Positions 33,461 to 42,616 of a DNA stretch of 64,000 nt are shown here, one piece after another. Under the pieces are notes generated by a model. It was not told where the DNA came from. It ran no database searches and saw nothing but the letters and a program-made list of their open reading frames with translations. Origin of the DNA: SM1-50 sp964467345 (lineage in GTDB: Archaea > Thermoplasmatota > E2 > DHVEG-1). Numbering within the stretch: position 1 is the first letter of the stretch; each line of letters opens with the position of its first letter. The DNA lies in the NCBI GenBank assembly GCA_964467345.1, contig CAYXPY010000001.1, forward strand, positions 147,425 through 211,424, given 5' to 3'. The translations under genes were made by a program, and so were the position numbers.

Positions 33461-34852
33461 CTAGGGAAGCAGAGTGACCGTTGGAAACAACGCAGGTCTC
33501 CAATCCATCTGAACGAAGGGTGTGATTGTATCATATCCGAACCGAAGACCAAGTAACACTTTTGGCAGCAGTTTCGGCCGCCCCCAGTAATTATTCAACC
33601 AGGTATTGTGTCCACAGTCCGTGAGAGCCACCTTGATAATGTTACCAAGAAACGTGTTGCGTGTGAAGACGTTACGTGAGCCCCCATCAATCATGACGGC
33701 ACCACCAATCCGACGTAATAGATTGTGAGAAACCAACGTCTTTGTGGCGTCTTCAAACAGCATCCCGATTGAGTTTTCAACAATGACATTATCCTTCAGT
33801 GTGCAATCGTTCGAGGTATAAACCGCGATGCCGATTGTTAGCTCTGAATCGGGTTGAGGACCATATTCAATTGTACAGCCGAGTAATGATATCCTCTGGC
33901 AAGCTTGAAGATACATCCCATACTTACTCTGCGATATCGTACAAGAGGCAACTGTGCAATCGTGGCAGCGATACAAGAGGATCGCAATCCGTGCTTTTGA
34001 GGTTGTAATATTTTGAATACTCACATTGGAGCAGTCAATGAGGACGACGATGCTTGCATCTGTGACAACACCGGATGTTGCCTCCTTTAGGACTACGATG
34101 GGTTTTCCATCTTTACTATTGCTGTTGAAAACGTTGTTTTCAAATTCGAGTCCCCCTCCAAAAAAACTACAGTTAAGAAATACGACGTGTTCAATACGGT
34201 TCCCGGAACCCCCAAGAGCAAATCCTCTATCGTCGATATCATATTGGGGTGATTCCACCGTCACATAGGTTACGATATTATCAATGCTGCTTCCATAAAT
34301 CCAGACACCAAAGTATCCAATCGCGGGTTCTCCTCGGAAATGAATGGAGATATTTGAAATTATATTCCTGCTGGAGTAGGCAATGATAAGACCCTCTCCA
34401 TAGCGAGTCAGGATGTTACAGGAGGAGACTGTTGTATCATTTGTATAGTATAATCGAATCCCACTTTCGTAGGCAATTATCGTGAAATTCATAAACACGA
34501 TGCCATCGGCGTAAAGGTTGATGGGGCTTGTCGAAGCATTAGATTCAATCACGGTCGTCTCCCGATTCTCCCCCTGGACTGTTACCGACTTATCGATTGA
34601 GACAACCTCATGGTACGGGGCGGAGTCATCGTAGACAAAAATGGTGTCGCCGTTACTGGCATTAGCTAAAGCATCATTGATACGGCTATAATTACCCGGC
34701 CCGCTCCCACCAACATACAACCAACTCCCTCTTGATGCTGGTACAGATAATTTTTCTGTATTTTGAGCAAAAGTTGGGATGATACAGGTTCCAACGAACA
34801 AGAGAATGATTCCAACCGCCAGACATTTGTTTAATAGAAGACGTTTCCTCAT
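33461..34852 (-). CDS. Exported parallel beta-helix protein, paralogue of 31881
   Basis: 463 aa. Signal peptide (CLAVGIILLFVGTCIIPT), then WLYVGGSGPGNYSRINDALA, followed by about ten beta-helix rungs and a short tail with NYWGRPKLLPKVLLGLRFGY. The N-terminal 60 residues match the neighbour at 31881 almost position by position; the rungs are more diverged. The tail pattern (N-x-W-x-[KR]P-x3-P) is shared by both, so it may be a secretion or anchoring element. It lies between the tRNA-Leu gene and its exact 3'-end copy, as if carried on an inserted or duplicated segment. Confidence 0.78.
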   Translation of the reverse strand: MRKRLLLNKCLAVGIILLFVGTCIIPTFAQNTEKLSVPASRGSWLYVGGSGPGNYSRINDALANASNGDTIFVYDDSAPYHEVVSIDKSVTVQGENRETTVIESNASTSPINLYADGIVFMNFTIIAYESGIRLYYTNDTTVSSCNILTRYGEGLIIAYSSRNIISNISIHFRGEPAIGYFGVWIYGSSIDNIVTYVTVESPQYDIDDRGFALGGSGNRIEHVVFLNCSFFGGGLEFENNVFNSNSKDGKPIVVLKEATSGVVTDASIVVLIDCSNVSIQNITTSKARIAILLYRCHDCTVASCTISQSKYGMYLQACQRISLLGCTIEYGPQPDSELTIGIAVYTSNDCTLKDNVIVENSIGMLFEDATKTLVSHNLLRRIGGAVMIDGGSRNVFTRNTFLGNIIKVALTDCGHNTWLNNYWGRPKLLPKVLLGLRFGYDTITPFVQMDWRPALFPTVTLLP

Positions 34853-34910
34853 CTGTTTTCCCTTTAGGAAAATAAAGTACCCGTATCTATTTAAAATGTT
34901 CCCTCTGATG

Positions 34911-34934
34911 TACTAGTATTTACGGGTTCAAATC
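34911..34934 (+). repeat. Inverted copy of the TACTAGTA-N7-GTTCAAATC element
   Basis: TACTAGTA (34911-34918), 7 nt, then GTTCAAATC (34926-34934). The same order and spacing occurs on the opposite strand at 33208-33231. The rest of the tRNA-derived segment is absent here. It lies in the promoter region of the beta-helix gene at 33461. Confidence 0.6.
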
Positions 34935-34981
34935 ATTTTTTAGTTCTATGGCAGGTTTCTCCTGGAAAAAGTATAAAAAAG

Positions 34982-35066
34982 TGCAGGGGAAGGGATTTGA
35001 ACCCCCGAACCTCTGCAGGAACAGATCTTGAGTCTGTCGCCGTAGACCAGGCTTGGCTACCCCTGC
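34982..35066 (-). tRNA. tRNA-Leu (anticodon CAA)
   Basis: 85-nt cloverleaf. Acceptor stem GCAGGGG pairs with CCCCTGC, followed by discriminator A. U8-A9, a D arm with GCC...GGC, anticodon stem ACAGA/TCTGT enclosing CTCAAGA, a long variable arm as in class II tRNAs, and T loop TTCAAAT are all visible. CCA is not encoded. An A/T-rich box (AAATTTATTATG on the minus strand, 35092-35103) lies about 30 nt upstream. The 3' end is the source of the repeated sequences between 30.9 and 33.2 kb. Confidence 0.95.
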
Positions 35067-35208
35067 ACGAATAACACATGAACAGTTTAATCATAATAAA
35101 TTTTTAGGTTACAAAACCCAAGAATCATTAACAGAAGTCATACCATTAAAATTCAGATATATTTATAAACATAACAGAGAATTAATACATCCATTTGGGG
35201 GAAATACC

Positions 35209-36681
35209 ATGCCGGAAAAGGAACTATGGAACTCACGGCTCGCATTTGTCATGGCAGCTATTGGTTCTTCAGTCGGCCTTGGAAACGTCTGGAGATTCCC
35301 CTACATAGCGTACACAAACGGCGGAGGAGCCTTTCTCATCCCTTATTTTGTTGCACTGTTCACCGCAGGCATCCCCATGCTTATCCTTGAATTCTCTGTA
35401 GGCCACTGGAGTAGACAAGGGGCACCAGGAAGCTTTAAAAAAATAAAGAAGAAATGGGAATGGGTTGGCTGGTGGAGCTCCCTGGTACCCTTCGTCATCG
35501 TCACCTACTACATCGTTGTCATGGCATGGTGCTTCTCCTATTTGATTTATTCTTTGGACCTCCGGTGGGGGATGAACGCTGAATCATTTTTCCGTATAGA
35601 TTTTCTCAGCACATCCTCAGGTCCCTGGGACATCGGAGGAATCCAAATCCCCATTCTTCTCAGCCTTATCGTCATGTGGCTGCTTGTGTTCATCATCCTG
35701 TACAAAGGAGTCGGGCGGATCGGAAAAGTTGTCATGATCACCGTACCACTCCCCTGGATACTGCTTGCCATTCTTACCATCAGGGGACTCACCTTGCCAG
35801 GAGCACTTGAAGGAATCAGTTACTACCTTACTCCAAATTTCTCAAAACTCACAGACCTCAACGTCTGGCTTGCCGCCTACGCACAAGTATTCTTCTCAGT
35901 TGGCATCGCCCAGGGAATCATGATCACCTATGCAAGTCATCTTCACAAGAAATCAGATATCTCAAACAACGCCTTCATCATCGCACTCGCAGACTCAGGG
36001 ACCTCGTTTCTTGCGGGATTTGCCGTGTTCAGCGTCATTGGGTATCTTGCACTGTCCCAAGGCATCGGCATAGAAAACCTAGGGATTGCCGGTCCAGAGC
36101 TTGCCTTCATCACCTACCCAACCGCTATCTCCCTGTTTCCTGTGGCCACCGCTCTGTTCGGCATCTTCTTTTATCTTGCCTTGCTGACGTTTGGGATAGA
36201 TTCCGCGTTTTCAATGATCGAACCGATGACTGCTGGTGTGCAACACAAATGGGGGCTGACAAAAGGAAAAGCAACTGCAATCATCTGTCTAGTCGGGTTT
36301 TTCGCAAGCCTGCTGTTTACTACAGGTAGCGGACTGTACTGGCTGGATATCGTGGATTATTTTGTTTCAAACTTCGGGCTTGTGCTTGTAGGACTGGTCG
36401 AATGCCTTATTCTTGCATGGGGGTTCCGCATCGCAGTCTTTCGCCAAAACGCAAACAAAACCTCAGATATCAAGATAGGACGATGGTGGGACATCCTCAT
36501 AAAATACGTCGTCCCCTGTATTCTGACAATCCTTCTACTTGCCGCACTCTACCAAAATATCATCAAACCCCACGTGCAACCCTGGTGGATAGCTCTCCTT
36601 GGGGTACTCCCCTGCATCGTTATTTTCCTTGCATCGTTCCTTTTCATGAAACAAAAAGAAAAAAAAGAGGAACATACATGA
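35209..36681 (+). CDS. Neurotransmitter:sodium symporter (NSS) family transporter
   Basis: 490 aa sodium-coupled importer of amino acids or similar solutes, with about 11-12 membrane helices. The first helix carries the family signature GSSVGLGNVWRFPY (19-32) for sodium and substrate binding. The longer open frame would begin inside the tRNA gene; ATG 35209 has GGGGGA upstream and begins MPEKELWNSR just before helix 1, as in relatives. A TATA-like ATTTATAAAC lies at about 35160-35170. Its last four bases overlap the MetS gene (ATGA), which supports a two-subunit MetPS-type transporter. Confidence 0.92.
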   Translation: MPEKELWNSRLAFVMAAIGSSVGLGNVWRFPYIAYTNGGGAFLIPYFVALFTAGIPMLILEFSVGHWSRQGAPGSFKKIKKKWEWVGWWSSLVPFVIVTYYIVVMAWCFSYLIYSLDLRWGMNAESFFRIDFLSTSSGPWDIGGIQIPILLSLIVMWLLVFIILYKGVGRIGKVVMITVPLPWILLAILTIRGLTLPGALEGISYYLTPNFSKLTDLNVWLAAYAQVFFSVGIAQGIMITYASHLHKKSDISNNAFIIALADSGTSFLAGFAVFSVIGYLALSQGIGIENLGIAGPELAFITYPTAISLFPVATALFGIFFYLALLTFGIDSAFSMIEPMTAGVQHKWGLTKGKATAIICLVGFFASLLFTTGSGLYWLDIVDYFVSNFGLVLVGLVECLILAWGFRIAVFRQNANKTSDIKIGRWWDILIKYVVPCILTILLLAALYQNIIKPHVQPWWIALLGVLPCIVIFLASFLFMKQKEKKEEHT

Positions 36682-36800
36682 GTGAACTGCCGATTTCTGC
36701 CATCATCATGCTTGTTTTTGGTGTAGTCGTCTGCTACGGTGGTGTGGCCTATTTCATCTATCGAGCAGCAAAGGCAAGACACAAACAACCAAAGTCATGA
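36678..36800 (+). CDS. metS: MetS-type small NSS transporter subunit
   Basis: 40 aa with one membrane helix (SAIIMLVFGVVVCYGGVAYF) and a basic tail (AAKARHKQPKS). Such peptides accompany NSS transporters; in Corynebacterium the MetP/MetS pair imports methionine and alanine. The ATG overlaps the transporter stop by four bases, so expression is coupled. Identification rests on size, helix and position. Confidence 0.75.
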   Translation: MSELPISAIIMLVFGVVVCYGGVAYFIYRAAKARHKQPKS

Positions 36801-36859
36801 CAACCGCGGAATGTATTAAAACCTGAACACGATTTCAGTATCACACTAGGTGATGGATG

Positions 36860-37867
36860 ATGGGACAGGGAAAATACATTGGAGTGCTCTCTAGCGGTGG
36901 CGATGCCCCCGGGATGAACGCAGCGATACGGGCGGTTGTTCGAACAGGGATCTACCATGGCAACACTATGTTTGGCATCAAACGCGGCTATCAAGGGATG
37001 ATCGAAGGGGACATCGAACAAATCGACCGTTACTTCGTCAGCAACATCATCAAGGACGGTGGCACCGTTCTTCAGACCGCACGAAGCAGCGGGTTTCTGA
37101 CAAAAGAAGGACGAGAAAAAGCATTCAAAAGTCTCAAACGCTTCGGCATCGACAGCATCGTCGTCATCGGCGGTGATGGCTCGTTCCATGGTCTGCATCA
37201 ACTCATCGAAGAATTCCCAATCCAAGGCATAGGGGTCCCAGGGACGATTGATAACGATCTCTATGGAACTGATTATACGATTGGTTTTGATACCGCGGTC
37301 AACACCGCACTGGAGGCTATTGATAAGGTCCGGGACACCGCGTCATCACATTCTCGGCTCTTCATCATCGAGGTCATGGGACGGACCTCAGGGTACATCG
37401 CGCTGTACACCGGTATCGGCGGTGGTGCAGAGGACATCCTTGTCCCTGAAGCACCTCTTGCGATCCCAAAACTGGTCGAAGAATTAGAAAACCAGCATAA
37501 AGCAGGCAAGCAGAGCAGCATTATCGTCATTGCTGAAGGAGAAACCGCAGGAGGGGCGGCAGAGATAAAGACAGCCATCGAAAAAGTCATCAACTGGGAT
37601 ATTAAAGTCAGCGTCCTTGGTCATGTACAACGAGGAGGGTCCCCCTCTGCATTTGACAGGGTCCTTGCCAGCAGACTCGGATATGAAGCAGTCCTTGCCA
37701 TCATGAACAACGAGACCGATAAGATGGTCGGTATGGTCAATAAAGTAGTAACCCTGACACCACTCCAGGATACATGGACAAAAAAGAAAGAGATGGATAT
37801 GACGTATCTTAAGATGAACGAGGTGCTCGCAGCACAACAGCAACTGTCCCAGCAAGTACTTGCATAA
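36860..37867 (+). CDS. pfkA: 6-Phosphofructokinase, ATP-dependent bacterial type
   Basis: 335 aa. Family A phosphofructokinase: GVLSSGGDAPGMNAAIRAVV at the N-terminus, GGDGSFHG (glycine after GGD as in ATP users), PGTIDND with the catalytic Asp, and the effector/fructose-phosphate motifs EVMGRTSGYIAL and GHVQRGGSPSAFDR. It commits fructose-6-phosphate to glycolysis. Archaea usually use ADP-dependent or PfkB-type enzymes, so bacterial origin is likely. Two ATGs (36857, 36860) fit; GGTGAT suits the second. Converges with truA at 7 nt. Confidence 0.93.
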   Translation: MGQGKYIGVLSSGGDAPGMNAAIRAVVRTGIYHGNTMFGIKRGYQGMIEGDIEQIDRYFVSNIIKDGGTVLQTARSSGFLTKEGREKAFKSLKRFGIDSIVVIGGDGSFHGLHQLIEEFPIQGIGVPGTIDNDLYGTDYTIGFDTAVNTALEAIDKVRDTASSHSRLFIIEVMGRTSGYIALYTGIGGGAEDILVPEAPLAIPKLVEELENQHKAGKQSSIIVIAEGETAGGAAEIKTAIEKVINWDIKVSVLGHVQRGGSPSAFDRVLASRLGYEAVLAIMNNETDKMVGMVNKVVTLTPLQDTWTKKKEMDMTYLKMNEVLAAQQQLSQQVLA

Positions 37868-37874
37868 AAAAAAA

Positions 37875-38630
37875 TCACAAGCCGCAGACGATACCGGCTT
37901 CAAACTCCTGTAGCTTCTTTTCAAAACCTATAACATACTCAAACGAAAAATCATACACCACATCGACAAGCAGCAACGGCTCAGGGGGTGCAACCTGAAA
38001 ATCAACCGTTCGCTCAGGGTGTGATAACGCCTCTCCAATTGCGTCCATACTCAACGATCCGTCCCCGGCTTTTTTCACTGCGGATACAATACGTCGAATC
38101 TGGTTCCACAGGAAAGTCTGTGCATAAAAATCAATGATGAAGAAATCTTCATTTTCAGAAAGAACGATGGTATCGATACTTCGAATCGGGTTCTTCAGCG
38201 GCTCTATGCGTGCGAAATTCTGAAAGTTATGTTCACCGGTGAAAAGACCTGCAGCAGCAAGCACCTTGTCGATATCAAGACTGGTTTTTCGGAGGTAATA
38301 CCGATATACTCTTCGTTTCGCATGACGTGGGTAAAAATCAACATCCACCTCCTGAACCCCGTAGATGAACAGGTCCGGCTCAGCCTGCCTTACCCTTGAT
38401 AACACCTCCTCTTTGCACAGAGTTGAATGAAACGCACAGACATTTCCAAGTGCTGAGACTCCTCGATCCGTCCGACTCGCAGTGCGGAAACAAGAGAGAC
38501 GTGGATCATCAACAATCCCCTGATCCGCTAACAAATCTAATAAAGTCCGCTCTATAGTACGTTGTCCGGGTTGACGCGCATACCCGGAGAATCGCTTTCC
38601 ATTATACGCGAACTTCAACGCAATCCTCAT
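37875..38630 (-). CDS. truA: tRNA pseudouridine synthase A
   Basis: 251 aa. It isomerises uridines at positions 38-40 of the tRNA anticodon stem. The catalytic Asp lies in SRTDRGVSALGNV near residue 53, and FAYNGKRFSGYARQPGQRT at the N-terminus and QTFLWNQIRRIV near 180 are family signatures. Length is normal. The gene has 90 nt to the divergent gatD. Confidence 0.94.
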   Translation of the reverse strand: MRIALKFAYNGKRFSGYARQPGQRTIERTLLDLLADQGIVDDPRLSCFRTASRTDRGVSALGNVCAFHSTLCKEEVLSRVRQAEPDLFIYGVQEVDVDFYPRHAKRRVYRYYLRKTSLDIDKVLAAAGLFTGEHNFQNFARIEPLKNPIRSIDTIVLSENEDFFIIDFYAQTFLWNQIRRIVSAVKKAGDGSLSMDAIGEALSHPERTVDFQVAPPEPLLLVDVVYDFSFEYVIGFEKKLQEFEAGIVCGL

Positions 38631-38685
38631 ATCTACCTGACAAGTGTTCCTCCCATAAAACCATATTGATGCAATGAGGATAATT

Positions 38686-38694
38686 CTTTAAAAA
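38686..38694 (+). promoter_or_regulatory. TATA box for gatD
   Basis: CTTTAAAAA centred about 30 nt upstream of the gatD ATG at 38721; no ribosome site precedes that ATG, so a leaderless transcript is likely. Confidence 0.5.
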
Positions 38695-38720
38695 CAAATC
38701 AGATACGACACCTAGACAGT

Positions 38721-40043
38721 ATGGCAAGAAAAAAAGAAATCGAAGGAAAACTCAAAGCTGCTGATATACAAACCGGGGATGTCATCCGTATAAAAAAGGA
38801 CAACACGCAACATGAAGGAGTGTTGATGCCTCATCATGAGTTCAGCCAGGAGGACATCATTACAATAAAACTCAAAAACGGTTACAACATCGGCATCGCC
38901 GTCGACACAAAAACGGATATCATTCTTGTAGAGAAACAACAAAAAATAGAAAAACCAGTAAAAAAAATCCCTTTTGATTCAAAAAAACAGACTATTTCCA
39001 TCATCGGAACCGGTGGCACCATCGCTTGTTATGTTGATTACCGGACCGGTGCGGTTCATCCCGCGTCATCTGCCGAGGAACTCGCACTCTCCATACCTGA
39101 AATATTTGATATCTGCAATGTAAGATCCCAAGTTGCTTACCAAATGCTCAGTGAAAACGTCGAGGTTTCCCAGTGGCAGGGATTAGCCAAAATCATCGCA
39201 CAAGAACTCAACAGCGGTGCCACCGGAGTCGTCATCCCTCACGGAACCGATACCCTTGGATACACAGCTGCTGCGTTATCGTTCCTTTTAAAGGATCTTT
39301 CTAGCCCGGTGGTGCTGGTCGGAGCGCAACGCTCCAGCGACAGACCATCCTCAGATGCGACACAGAACCTCATCGATGCAGCACGGGTTGCAGCAACCAC
39401 AGACCTTGGTGAGGTGGCAGTCGTCATGCATGGGGAGATGTCTGATTCATTCTCACTGATACATCGGGGCACCAAAGTAAGAAAATTCCATACATCCAGA
39501 AGAGACGCGTTTCAAAGCGTTAATGATCAACTCTTAGGGAGAGTCGAAAAGGAAAAAGTGATCTTCACGGCATCATATAGAAAGAAAAAACCAGGACCAG
39601 TACTCGTTGACACCAGGATGAACGAAGAGGTGGCTCTCGTGTATTTCTATCCAGGTTTGAAACCAGAGGATATCCCGGAGAAAAAAGGGCTTGTTCTTGC
39701 GGGAACCGGTCTTGGGCATGTATCGGAAAGACTCCTGCCCCGCATCACCCATCTGGTCAATAACGGATCTGTGATTGTGATGACGTCACAGTGCCTGTTC
39801 GGACGGGTCAATATGCATGTGTATTCAGTGGGTCGTGATCTGATTAAAGCAGGTGTCGTCCCTGGTGAAGACATGCTGCCGGAAACCGCGTATGTCAAAC
39901 TCATGTGGGCTCTTGCCCATGCGAAAAACAACCAAGAAGCAAAATCCTTGATGATCACGAACATCGCTGGGGAGATATCAAAGCGTACACCAACCGATGC
40001 ATATCTATCAGGATTTAATGAAACAGGACAAGAAGAATGCTAA
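38721..40043 (+). CDS. gatD: Glu-tRNA(Gln) amidotransferase subunit D, first copy
   Basis: 440 aa. An N-terminal beta-barrel (1-85) precedes an L-asparaginase-type domain. The amidase set is complete: IGTGGTIA near 95-102, HGTDTLGYTAAALSF and RGTKVRK. With GatE it amidates Glu-tRNA(Gln), releasing ammonia from glutamine. It lies far from gatE, which has its own gatD partner at 57577. Either copy might serve GatE; this one may have another role. A plain asparaginase is less likely because of the N-terminal barrel. Overlaps the next start by 7 nt. Confidence 0.9.
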   Translation: MARKKEIEGKLKAADIQTGDVIRIKKDNTQHEGVLMPHHEFSQEDIITIKLKNGYNIGIAVDTKTDIILVEKQQKIEKPVKKIPFDSKKQTISIIGTGGTIACYVDYRTGAVHPASSAEELALSIPEIFDICNVRSQVAYQMLSENVEVSQWQGLAKIIAQELNSGATGVVIPHGTDTLGYTAAALSFLLKDLSSPVVLVGAQRSSDRPSSDATQNLIDAARVAATTDLGEVAVVMHGEMSDSFSLIHRGTKVRKFHTSRRDAFQSVNDQLLGRVEKEKVIFTASYRKKKPGPVLVDTRMNEEVALVYFYPGLKPEDIPEKKGLVLAGTGLGHVSERLLPRITHLVNNGSVIVMTSQCLFGRVNMHVYSVGRDLIKAGVVPGEDMLPETAYVKLMWALAHAKNNQEAKSLMITNIAGEISKRTPTDAYLSGFNETGQEEC

Positions 40044-40630
40044 GAAAAGATATTGTGTTGGAAGATGGAACTATCCTTCGGTTTGAACCATTGAATGGAA
40101 AAGAAGATGCTTGCGAGTTTCGGTCTTTTATCAATGCACTTGTCCAAGAAAATTTGTATCTTCTGGTAGAACGACCTTTCACACTCAGAGAAGAAAAACA
40201 ATGGCTTCAGAACCAGCTGCAGGCACAAAAAATAGGGGAGCAGATTTTGCTAAAGGCACTTGTTGATGGAAAACTCATTGGCAATGGTTTTGCAAGACCC
40301 GGGGTTGGCAGAAACCATGGGAACGTCAACATTGGTATTTCACTAGCAAAACAATGGAGAGGAAAAGGCATAGGTCGTTTACTCCTAGAAGAACTCATTC
40401 TTTCCTCTGAAAGAAAATGGCATCCGAAGAACATCTATCTGCATGTCATCTCAGCAAATACAATGGCACAAAGACTCTACGAATCACTTGGTTTTCGCAT
40501 CATCGCCAGGCTTCCAGAATGGTTTGAATATGAAGAAAAACATCTGGATGAGTATATTCTTTTACTTGACAAGAAACGGTTCTGCATCAGCAGAAAAAAA
40601 AACCATTATAAAAGGTCATCCAAGAATTAA
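40037..40630 (+). CDS. GNAT-family acetyltransferase
   Basis: 197 aa, RimI/RimJ-like. Acetyl-CoA loop KQWRGKGIGRLLLEELIL at about 111-128 and the C-terminal ANTMAQRLYESLGF are typical. The target is not known. The ATG overlaps the gatD stop by 7 nt, so it is translated from the same message. The last 15 nt overlap the convergent nmd3 stop. Confidence 0.85.
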   Translation: MLRKDIVLEDGTILRFEPLNGKEDACEFRSFINALVQENLYLLVERPFTLREEKQWLQNQLQAQKIGEQILLKALVDGKLIGNGFARPGVGRNHGNVNIGISLAKQWRGKGIGRLLLEELILSSERKWHPKNIYLHVISANTMAQRLYESLGFRIIARLPEWFEYEEKHLDEYILLLDKKRFCISRKKNHYKRSSKN

Positions 40631-41656
40631 AAACAACGAATCATCGAGTCTGACTGTTTTAGCCATTTGTGTTGTAATGGTGACTTGTTTTGGTTTGCGG
40701 ATCTCAACGGTTGTATAGGTTTTCGGATCCATCAGTTGAATATCGGTTTTTGTCTGACTGACAACAATCATCTCCCTGACCAGTTCCCCTCCACCATAAA
40801 TCTTGGCAGGGGAGAGTTCTTTCCCATCAATCACCTTCTCAACCCAGCTGGACAGATCTATAGCCCGAACCTTGTTTTCATGAAGAGAAACGATCATGAA
40901 AAACGAGTCGTCAAAAATAAAAAAATCACCTTTCCGGTACGCAGGAATCCGTACAAGATACGTCATCCGGTACAGCTGCCTGCTGTCTTTCATCCCTGCT
41001 TGAGCAGCGGATTGCTTGAAATCACCACCATATTGCTCCTGGATTTTCTTTGCTATCGAAAAAGCGGTTGTTTTTTCACTTAGGAAAAAATCAAGACCCT
41101 CCCGTTTCTCATCGAAATCAGTGATAAACAACCCCCGCTTGCCGCTCTCCTGATATTGCATCACCATGGTTTCTACGGAGGACCGGAGGGCGGCTAGCTC
41201 CTGGTTGGTGAATGTCCGCTGCTCAGCTCGGATCTGCACAATCGCCTCATAGTAGCCTCCGGCTTCTCGCGAGCAGACGTTGCAGGTGCTATGTTTAATC
41301 CTGACGGTGAGGGGGTGTTGTTCCGTTATTGTCTGATCCTCAAGAACACCGGAGATGGATACGGTGCAGACGAGCACTCGGTCTTGTTCGTTGCACTGGC
41401 TTTGAATGTGGACATTCTTTAACTCAGAGCTGATGGTAAAGGCGTCTTTGATGTACCGTTTGAGGATTTCATCAAAAGGTTCTTGGACCCAGGTGTTTTT
41501 ATATTTATAGGATGAACAGCGAGGGCAGAGGGTAATATCAAGGATGCGCGGTCCTTTTGAAAAATCTGCCTGCTTCAGATAACACGCAAGGCAGACGCCG
41601 TTTCGAAAAATCGGTCCTTCTTTGCCGCATTCCACGCAAAACATGCAAGTTTCCAT
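40616..41656 (-). CDS. Nmd3-family ribosome biogenesis protein
   Basis: 346 aa archaeal homologue of Nmd3, which joins the large ribosomal subunit in eukaryotes. The N-terminal zinc-binding CxxC pairs are visible: C7-C10, C22-C25 and C44-C47, and a further CNVC at about 150. A beta-rich C-terminus follows with LVRIPAYRKGDFF. ATG 41656 or 41644 may be used. The end overlaps the convergent GNAT gene by 15 nt. The DMT transporter gene lies 6 nt upstream on the same strand, so the two are probably co-transcribed. Confidence 0.88.
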   Translation of the reverse strand: METCMFCVECGKEGPIFRNGVCLACYLKQADFSKGPRILDITLCPRCSSYKYKNTWVQEPFDEILKRYIKDAFTISSELKNVHIQSQCNEQDRVLVCTVSISGVLEDQTITEQHPLTVRIKHSTCNVCSREAGGYYEAIVQIRAEQRTFTNQELAALRSSVETMVMQYQESGKRGLFITDFDEKREGLDFFLSEKTTAFSIAKKIQEQYGGDFKQSAAQAGMKDSRQLYRMTYLVRIPAYRKGDFFIFDDSFFMIVSLHENKVRAIDLSSWVEKVIDGKELSPAKIYGGGELVREMIVVSQTKTDIQLMDPKTYTTVEIRKPKQVTITTQMAKTVRLDDSLFLILG

Positions 41657-41662
41657 TCCTGA

Positions 41663-42541
41663 TTATGTTTTTTGGGTGAGATATACACCATAGATTATTA
41701 ATCCTGCGCCAAGAAGGAAAAACCACGTAAGGCTTGCCCCGAGGAAAACTGACATCAGAATCGTAAACAAGGGGATGAAATTCAGGAAAACTGCTGCTTT
41801 GCTGGCATCGATATGTTTCAACGCGTAGTACCAACCCAGATAACCAAACAGGGTGCAGGCGATGGCAAGGTAGAGAACAGCAAGCCAACCATTCAGTGAG
41901 GTATGGTGGAACACAACTTGAAGATCAAGGGCTACAAAGGGAAGATACAGGAGCGTTCCAAAGCTAAACGCATAGGCAGTTATCACAAACCCATCATAGG
42001 TCTGTAACAGACGTTTACCGATGAACGAATACAGTGCCCAACAGAACGCAGACAGCAACATAAGCACGCCCCCCAGTAAAAACAGAGTATCAAGGGTCCA
42101 TTCCTGTTTTTGGATGTCAGAGACCATGATGACAAAAACACCGATAAAGGAAAGAACAATCCCTGCGATTCTTTTCCCAGTCAATGTCTCATGCAGGAAC
42201 AGCCCTGAGAGGATCGCGATAAAAATCACATTGGTGTTGATCAGAACAGAGGCGGTAGGAGCATTAGTATAATGAATACCAATGAATTGGAAGAGATACA
42301 AGAAAGTAACCCCTGTTAACCCAAGGATCACAAGCCAGGGGAGCTCCTTTCGTGGTATCTTCAGTGGTTTTTTTCTTAGGACAACCAGAAGCAGCATAAG
42401 CGGTGTTGCGAGAAGGAATCGTAAAAACCCAAGATCAATAGGATCCATCTCCTTGGTTGCTGCCTCAACGACAAGAAACGACCCTGCCCAGACAAAAGAG
42501 ACAAGAACAAGCAGAAGTGCCATGAGGAGATTCTTGTTCAT
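41663..42541 (-). CDS. DMT/EamA-family transporter
   Basis: 292 aa with ten membrane helices in two EamA halves. The first half has FVWAGSFLVVEAA and LRFLLATPLM, the second SAFCWALYSFIGK. Such proteins export metabolites or amino acids, or exchange nucleotide sugars; the substrate cannot be predicted. It is followed after 6 nt by nmd3. Confidence 0.88.
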   Translation of the reverse strand: MNKNLLMALLLVLVSFVWAGSFLVVEAATKEMDPIDLGFLRFLLATPLMLLLVVLRKKPLKIPRKELPWLVILGLTGVTFLYLFQFIGIHYTNAPTASVLINTNVIFIAILSGLFLHETLTGKRIAGIVLSFIGVFVIMVSDIQKQEWTLDTLFLLGGVLMLLSAFCWALYSFIGKRLLQTYDGFVITAYAFSFGTLLYLPFVALDLQVVFHHTSLNGWLAVLYLAIACTLFGYLGWYYALKHIDASKAAVFLNFIPLFTILMSVFLGASLTWFFLLGAGLIIYGVYLTQKT

Positions 42542-42616
42542 GAAAAACGATAAACCCGATTATGGATATAAAACGATATCATTAAAGAAATCGATGCAAC
42601 TCAAGAAAAAGAATTT

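Noticed and set aside
33189..35002. Complete provirus or integrative plasmid bounded by the tRNA repeats
   Set aside because: No integrase, replication or capsid gene is present in the 1.8 kb; only a remnant or cassette is supported.
38721..40043. Type I/II L-asparaginase for the first GatD copy
   Set aside because: The N-terminal barrel and overall length follow GatD, not a plain asparaginase, though a changed role remains possible.
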